Shown: positions 59,617 through 64,000 of the stretch, in pieces
How the letters are laid out: each line of letters begins with the position of its first letter
Position numbering within the stretch: the stretch's first letter is position 1
From: Gordonia phthalatica
GTDB taxonomy: Bacteria > Actinomycetota > Actinomycetes > Mycobacteriales > Mycobacteriaceae
Assembly (NCBI RefSeq): GCF_001305675.1
Contig: NZ_CP011853.1
Location: 1,674,001 to 1,738,000 of the forward strand
DNA: 64,000 nt
Reading direction: 5' to 3'
Translations under genes and position numbers: made by a program
The notes under the pieces: generated by a model
The model's input: the letters and a program-made list of their open reading frames with translations, nothing else
Told to the model about the DNA's origin: nothing
Database searches by the model: none

Positions 59617-60774
59617 GTGCGGGTGATCGTCGCGGGCGCAGGCGTCGGAGGACTGACCGTCGCCGCCGGCCTCCTGCGCGACGGACACCACGTCACCGTG
59701 TTCGAGCGGCGGACCGACACCGCGTCAGGTGCGGGGATCAGCCTGTGGCCCAACGCTCTCGCCGCGCTCGACACCCTCGACCTGGGCGCCGCGGTCCGCG
59801 AACGGTCCGCACGGGTCAGCGGCGGCGCGATGCGCTGGCGCGACGGCACCTGGTTCCGCAGGCCGGCGAGCGATGCCCTCACCGCGACGATGGGGGAGCC
59901 GCTCGCCGTGATCCGCCGCGCCGACCTGCGCGACGTCCTGACCGCGGCTCTGCCCGCCGACGCGGTCCGATACGGCGTCGCGGTGACGACCGCGCGCACC
60001 GACGGCGACCGTGTGACCGTCGCGACGTCGGACGGGGCGTCGTACACCGCCGATCTGCTGATCGCGGCCGACGGTGTCAACTCCCGATTGATCCGGCCGT
60101 TCAACGCCGGCCTGGCCAGTCGGTATACCGGGTACACCGCGTGGCGCGGGATCGCCGAGACACCGGTGCCCGCAGAGCTGGCGGGCGAAGTCCTGGGCGA
60201 CGGCGTCGAGTTCGGCGTCGTGCCGCTGCCCGACGACCGCACGTACTGGTTCGCGACTCGGCGGGAACCGGAGGGCACCGAGTTCGCCGACGAGCACGCG
60301 GAAGTCGCGAAGTTGGGGGAGGACTGGCCCGAACCGATCAGTGAGGTGATCGCGGCGACCCCGCCCGGCGCGGTGATGCGGACCGATCTGTACGACCGGC
60401 CGACGGCACGGCACTGGTGGTCGGGACGGGTCGTCGCCGTCGGTGACGCCGTCCACCCGATGCGGCCGCACCTGGGGCAGGGCGGTTGCCAGGCGATCGA
60501 GGATGCGGCCGTCCTCGTCGAACTGCTGCGACGATCACCGGTCGCCCGGGCGTTGGAGCGCTACCCCCGGATCCGGAAGGCGCGCGTTCGACAGGTCGTC
60601 GCGGAGTCGGCGCTCATCGGCCGGGCCGTCAACGCGCGCCCCACGGCGGTCGTGGGGGCGGTGATCCGCTCGACGCGAGTCCTGCCCGACTCCCTCATGA
60701 TGGGCCACGTCGCCGCAGTCGCCGGCCCGGACGCCTTCCTCCGACAGTGGGAGCGCTGCGCACGGTCGTCGTAG
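59617..60774 (+). CDS. FAD-dependent aromatic-type monooxygenase
   Basis: A 385-residue group A flavoprotein hydroxylase. The dinucleotide fold VIVAGAGVGGLTVAAGLL begins at residue 3, the DG motif reads LLIAADGVNSRL near 150, and the GD motif VVAVGDAVHPMRPHLGQGG is near 275. The substrate is unknown. The GTG start lies four bases after the hydratase stop, so it belongs to the operon with thiolase and hydratase, suggesting breakdown of an aromatic or alicyclic acid. Confidence 0.9.
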   Translation: MRVIVAGAGVGGLTVAAGLLRDGHHVTVFERRTDTASGAGISLWPNALAALDTLDLGAAVRERSARVSGGAMRWRDGTWFRRPASDALTATMGEPLAVIRRADLRDVLTAALPADAVRYGVAVTTARTDGDRVTVATSDGASYTADLLIAADGVNSRLIRPFNAGLASRYTGYTAWRGIAETPVPAELAGEVLGDGVEFGVVPLPDDRTYWFATRREPEGTEFADEHAEVAKLGEDWPEPISEVIAATPPGAVMRTDLYDRPTARHWWSGRVVAVGDAVHPMRPHLGQGGCQAIEDAAVLVELLRRSPVARALERYPRIRKARVRQVVAESALIGRAVNARPTAVVGAVIRSTRVLPDSLMMGHVAAVAGPDAFLRQWERCARSS

Positions 60775-60899
60775 GGCGTTCGCGTAGCTCGCCGGAGCAG
60801 GCCTTGCGGACTGAGGCGTTGGGCACATCTCAGCGGTGTGCGCGCGGTCGCACCGATCCGGCGGTCTGGGCGACGGTGATGCGTCGTCGCAGGTCGGAG

Positions 60900-60973
60900 C
60901 GCCCCCAGCAGGACTCGAACCTGCGACCTAGAGATTAGAAGGCTCTTGCTCTATCCATCTGAGCTATGGAGGC
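60900..60973 (-). tRNA. tRNA-Arg (TCT anticodon)
   Basis: Minus-strand cloverleaf with acceptor GCCTCCA/TGGGGGC, D arm AGCTCAGATGGATAGAGC, anticodon TCT within CCTTCTAATC, and TPsiC GGTTCGAGTCC. Discriminator G; CCA is not encoded. Confidence 0.96.
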
Positions 60974-61032
60974 TTGTCGCACCGCATCGTGGGCGACGAA
61001 GGCCTACTATATCGCGTCATAGAGTGGAGGCC

Positions 61033-63156
61033 ATGACAGTGACGTCCGCTGAGACAGCGGAGGAACCCGTACGCGACCGGCTCAACGACCCGTCGGGGAT
61101 GCGGTCCGCGTTGATTCTGCTGATCATGGTGGTCGGCGCGGTCGCCTCGGTGATCGTGACGGCGGCGTCCGCCGCCTACGCTCTGCGTCTGCTCGGTGTG
61201 CCGGACGCCGGATGGATGACGACATACGGCCTCCCGGTGGCGACCGTGATCGGCCAATTGAGTGCGGCGGTCGGATTCGGCAGCGTCATCTTCGCGGCGT
61301 TCTTCGTGCCGCCGCAGAAGACCGGCTTCCTCGACGCAGGCGGTTACCGCGCGATGCGGTGGGCGACGTGGTCGTTCATCATCTGGGCGGTCTGTGCACT
61401 GCTGATGATCCCGCTGTCGATCTCGAACACGAGCGGATCGCCGCTGAAGGACTTCTGGGACAGCCCGCGAACGCTGTGGACCGCCTATCAGATCGTGGCC
61501 GACGGCAAGTATTGGATGTGGACCGCGGTCTTCGCGGTCTGCGCCGCACTGGTCACCCGGCTGGCCCTCCGGTGGGGGTGGACCTTCGTCGCCCTGCTCT
61601 TCGGATTCCTCTCGTTGATGCCGTCCGCGCTGCTGGGACACTCGTCCTCGGGCGGTGCGCATGACATCGCGACCAACAGCCTGATCCTGCACATCGTCGC
61701 CGCCGCGGTCTGGGCGGGCGGCCTCCTCGCCGTCCTGGCCTACGCGTTCGGGGACGGCAAGTGGCGGAATCTCGCGCTGTCCCGCTATTCGCGGGTGGCG
61801 TTCTGGTGCCTGTTCGTCGTCGGAATCAGCGGCGTCATCAACGCCCTCGTCCGGATGTCGATCGGCGACCTGTTCACCACCACCTACGGCCTCGTGGTCG
61901 TCGGTAAGGCCGTCACCCTGATCCTGGCCGGCGTCATCGGCGCGATGCACCGAGCCTTCACCCTCCGCGAACTCGAAGCCACCGACCAACCGCGCAAGTC
62001 GCTGTTCGTGCGCTTCGCGGCCGTCGAACTCGCCGTCTTCGCGGTGGCCTTCGGCTTCGGCGCGGGCCTGTCACGCACTCCGCCGCCGGTCCTGTCGACC
62101 GCGAACGTGACGCCGATGGAACTGAAGATCGGCTACACGCTCGACGGCCCGCCGACCTTCGCTCGACTGATGCTGGACTGGCGCTTCGACCTGATCTTCG
62201 GCACCGCGGCGATCCTCGCCGCCGTCGTCTACCTGCGCGGCGTCTATCGCCTCCACAAGCGCGGCGACGCCTGGCCGGTCGGCCGCACCGTGGCCTGGCT
62301 CCTCGGCTGCGGCTCGCTGCTGTTCGCGACGTCGTCCGGTATGGGCCGATACGCACCGGCCATGTTCAGCACCCACATGATGAGCCACATGATGCTGTCG
62401 ATGCTGGTCCCGGTTCTGCTGGTGCTCGGCGGCCCGGTCACCCTCGCGCTGCGGGCACTGCCCGCCGCCGGCCGCGACAACCCGCCCGGCCCGCGCGAAT
62501 GGATCCTGCTGGGCATCCACAGCAAGTACTCGCGGATCATGACCCACCCGCTGATCGTGGTGGTCCTGTTCGTCGGCTCGTTCTACGTCCTCTACCTGGG
62601 CGGGCTCTTCGACGCGGTGGTCGAGAACCACTCCGCGCACCTGCTGATGAACCTGCACTTCCTGGTGAGCGGCTACCTGTTCTACTGGCTCGTGATCGGC
62701 ATCGACCCGGCGCCGCGGCAGATCAGTCCGGTCGCGAAACTCGGGGTCGTGATGGGTTCGCTGCCGTTCCACGCGTTCTTCGGCGTCGCGCTGATGATGA
62801 CGAGCGGGATCATCGCCGAGAAGTGGTACACGTCGCTGCAGCACCCGTGGGCTTTCGACATGGCGGCCGACCAGCGCGTCGGCGGCGGCATCGCCTGGGC
62901 GACGGGCGAGTTCCCGCTTCTGGTGGTCATGCTGGCCCTGCTGATCCAATGGAACCGGTCCGACAGCCGAGCGGCCAAGCGGTTCGACCGCAAGGAGGAA
63001 CGCGACCATGACGCGGAGCTCGACAGTTACAACGCCATGCTGCGGCGGATGAACGCTCCCGAACCGGCGGTGGAGGCCGTCGACGTCGCAGGCAGTGACG
63101 AGACGAGTGTCGAGTCGACGGGGACGCCCGAGGCGAAGGGCGACGCGTCGACGTAG
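61033..63156 (+). CDS. CopD-CtaG fusion membrane protein
   Basis: A 707-residue polytopic protein. The first half (to about residue 370, nine helices) is a CopD-type copper transport domain with LLGHSSSGGAHD and HIVAAAVWAGG. The second half (about 400-650) is a CtaG/caa3-assembly domain with MFSTHMMSHMMLSMLVPVLL and ENHSAHLLMNLHF, rich in Met and His that can bind copper. It likely moves copper for cytochrome oxidase assembly. Mycobacterial Rv0102 has the same layout. ATG at 61033 has a GAGTGGAGG ribosome site. The acidic tail of 60 residues is cytoplasmic-looking. Confidence 0.9.
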   Translation: MTVTSAETAEEPVRDRLNDPSGMRSALILLIMVVGAVASVIVTAASAAYALRLLGVPDAGWMTTYGLPVATVIGQLSAAVGFGSVIFAAFFVPPQKTGFLDAGGYRAMRWATWSFIIWAVCALLMIPLSISNTSGSPLKDFWDSPRTLWTAYQIVADGKYWMWTAVFAVCAALVTRLALRWGWTFVALLFGFLSLMPSALLGHSSSGGAHDIATNSLILHIVAAAVWAGGLLAVLAYAFGDGKWRNLALSRYSRVAFWCLFVVGISGVINALVRMSIGDLFTTTYGLVVVGKAVTLILAGVIGAMHRAFTLRELEATDQPRKSLFVRFAAVELAVFAVAFGFGAGLSRTPPPVLSTANVTPMELKIGYTLDGPPTFARLMLDWRFDLIFGTAAILAAVVYLRGVYRLHKRGDAWPVGRTVAWLLGCGSLLFATSSGMGRYAPAMFSTHMMSHMMLSMLVPVLLVLGGPVTLALRALPAAGRDNPPGPREWILLGIHSKYSRIMTHPLIVVVLFVGSFYVLYLGGLFDAVVENHSAHLLMNLHFLVSGYLFYWLVIGIDPAPRQISPVAKLGVVMGSLPFHAFFGVALMMTSGIIAEKWYTSLQHPWAFDMAADQRVGGGIAWATGEFPLLVVMLALLIQWNRSDSRAAKRFDRKEERDHDAELDSYNAMLRRMNAPEPAVEAVDVAGSDETSVESTGTPEAKGDAST

Positions 63157-63170
63157 CCGAGGCGGCTACG
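63152..63170. terminator. Short bidirectional stem-loop between convergent genes
   Basis: Seven-base arms CGTAGCC and GGCTACG with a five-base loop, overlapping both stop codons of the convergent copD-ctaG and PGPGW genes, which are only nine bases apart. Confidence 0.4.
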
Positions 63171-63567
63171 CGGCGGCGAGCTGCAACTGCGGGAACTGGA
63201 ACCGATGCTGATGCTCGGTCCAGGTCCGCAGGTAGTGGACGCCCGTCTGGTAGTCGAGGAACAGGTTCTTCCAGGCGCGGGCGCTCTGCACGACGTGCGT
63301 CGTGATCACCGCGGTCTGATGGAGCAGGCGCCGCATGAACGAGGTGACGCGGTGTGCCCACTCGAACTCGGTGGACAGGACGCCGAGGCCGAGGAAGAAG
63401 GTCACCCACCCGGGGCCCGGGATCGGAAGCGGGATCATCACCAGGCCGGCCAGCACCATGAGAGTGCCGATGACGCCGACGCCGACGCGGTACAGACGGT
63501 TGAGGACCGGACGCTGCCGGATCATGTAGCGCCGCTGCCGGTGCCAGACCTTCAACCGCAGTCGCAT
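63166..63567 (-). CDS. PGPGW/TIGR02611 family membrane protein
   Basis: A 133-residue protein with two membrane helices at about residues 28-65. The family signature PLPIPGPGWVTFFLGLGVL lies between and within them, followed by EFEWAHRV. Function is unknown. Start at 63567 has a GAGGCAC ribosome site; a GTG 60 bases upstream would add a basic, unconserved leader. Confidence 0.85.
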   Translation of the reverse strand: MRLRLKVWHRQRRYMIRQRPVLNRLYRVGVGVIGTLMVLAGLVMIPLPIPGPGWVTFFLGLGVLSTEFEWAHRVTSFMRRLLHQTAVITTHVVQSARAWKNLFLDYQTGVHYLRTWTEHQHRFQFPQLQLAAA

Positions 63568-63875
63568 GTCAGCATGTGCCTCTCGTCGGGGACGGGTCGT
63601 CGTCGGTCGCGGGTGAGCGACCGTCACTGATTGATAACGAGCCAGCGCCTACGACGGTTCCCAGTGTGACACACCACACTCGCAGATCGGGAATTTCTCG
63701 ATCGAGTGTCGGCGACGTCATCGCGACCGGAGGCCGGTGGCGGCCGTGGCGCGAGGAGCGTCGCAAGACCGATAGGATGGTCGCCGAGCCATGCCGCCGC
63801 CGACGCCGGTTCGGTGGGCGCATCGAGAGAAGAATCATTCATCGCAGCGGAAAGCTGCAGCTAGGAGCGGTAATC
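63568..63875. promoter_or_regulatory. Divergent gap, PGPGW gene / ettA
   Basis: A 308-base region with no gene I can support. It contains a small dyad GGTCGC-N6-GCGACC near 63605 and a TAGGAT hexamer at 63773-63778 that could be the -10 box of ettA, about 98 bases before its start. No good -35 was found. Confidence 0.3.
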
Positions 63876-64000
63876 GTGGCTGAGTTCATCTATACGATGA
63901 AGAAGGTCCGCAAGGCGCACGGCGACAAGGTGATCCTGGACGACGTCACCATGTCGTTCTACCCGGGCGCCAAGATCGGTGTGGTCGGTCCCAACGGCGC
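63876..64000 (+). CDS. ettA: Energy-dependent translational throttle protein EttA, 5' end only
   Basis: The first 41 residues of an ABC-F ATPase, cut by the window edge. VAEFIYTMKKVRKAHGDKVI and DDVTMSFYPGAKIGVVGPNG match mycobacterial EttA (Rv2477c type) and end at the Walker A motif. EttA binds the ribosomal E site and gates the first peptide bond according to ADP/ATP. GTG start with TAGGAG nine bases upstream. Confidence 0.93.
   Translation, partial: MAEFIYTMKKVRKAHGDKVILDDVTMSFYPGAKIGVVGPNG

Overview
The window is about 64 kb of GC-rich (high third-position GC) chromosome from an actinobacterium of the mycolic-acid lineage (order Mycobacteriales). A Gordonia-like organism fits best, but genus is inference. 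Pointers are a complete-looking nuoA-N order, the orn / tRNA-His / cmrA (mycolate reductase) neighbourhood, a free-standing receiver protein very like M. tuberculosis Rv3143 beside nuo, a DUF222-HNH (13E12-type) gene, monomeric isocitrate dehydrogenase, NnaR and frequent GTG starts. No phage, insertion sequence or CRISPR array was seen.

Layout. 1-14.6 kb: the nuo operon for proton-pumping NADH dehydrogenase on the minus strand, cut inside nuoN, with most junctions overlapping by 1-8 bases. 14.9-20.5 kb: a membrane Ser/Thr kinase with an RCC1-type sensor, a scar where a thiolase and an acyl-CoA dehydrogenase have both lost their 5' halves, the Rv3143-like receiver, and a pyridoxal kinase / GGCT-fold pair. 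20.6-24.4 kb: an alkylation-repair cluster (ogt, ECF sigma, second ogt, alkB, tag, alkA), largely translationally coupled. 24.5-33.7 kb: AI-2E-family transporter, icd2, an orphan DNA methyltransferase, an ECF42 sigma/YCII pair, acnA. 33.8-37.7 kb: a DUF433/DUF5615 toxin-antitoxin pair with a frameshifted toxin, a short-chain dehydrogenase under a TPP riboswitch, a frameshifted ABC-F ATPase, DUF309. 37.7-43.9 kb: tRNA-His, orn, cmrA, DUF222-HNH, fadH with a PadR regulator. 44-46.9 kb: an SMP-30-like protein and an ABC exporter preceded by an unlisted-looking 43-residue Arg/Trp-rich peptide gene set between two strong stem-loops. 47.2-57.6 kb: nitrate assimilation (narK, nnaR, sirohydrochlorin chelatase, nirD, nirB and a fused nitrate reductase-diflavin reductase). 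57.7-64 kb: a thiolase / enoyl-CoA hydratase / FAD monooxygenase operon, tRNA-Arg, a CopD-CtaG fusion, a PGPGW membrane protein and the start of ettA.

How it fits together. Aconitase and NADP-isocitrate dehydrogenase feed oxidative metabolism, NDH-1 is the main energy-conserving entry to respiration, and CtaG/CopD serves copper delivery to cytochrome oxidase. Nitrate enters by NarK, is reduced by the fused reductase and NirBD, and the chelatase supplies siroheme iron insertion; NnaR is the local regulator. The best candidates for new biology are the hairpin-flanked peptide ahead of the ABC exporter, the TPP riboswitch with a visible Shine-Dalgarno-sequestering stem ahead of an SDR gene, and the ECF-sigma-linked alkylation repair operon. 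Several single-base frameshifts may be real decay or draft-assembly errors and are flagged individually.
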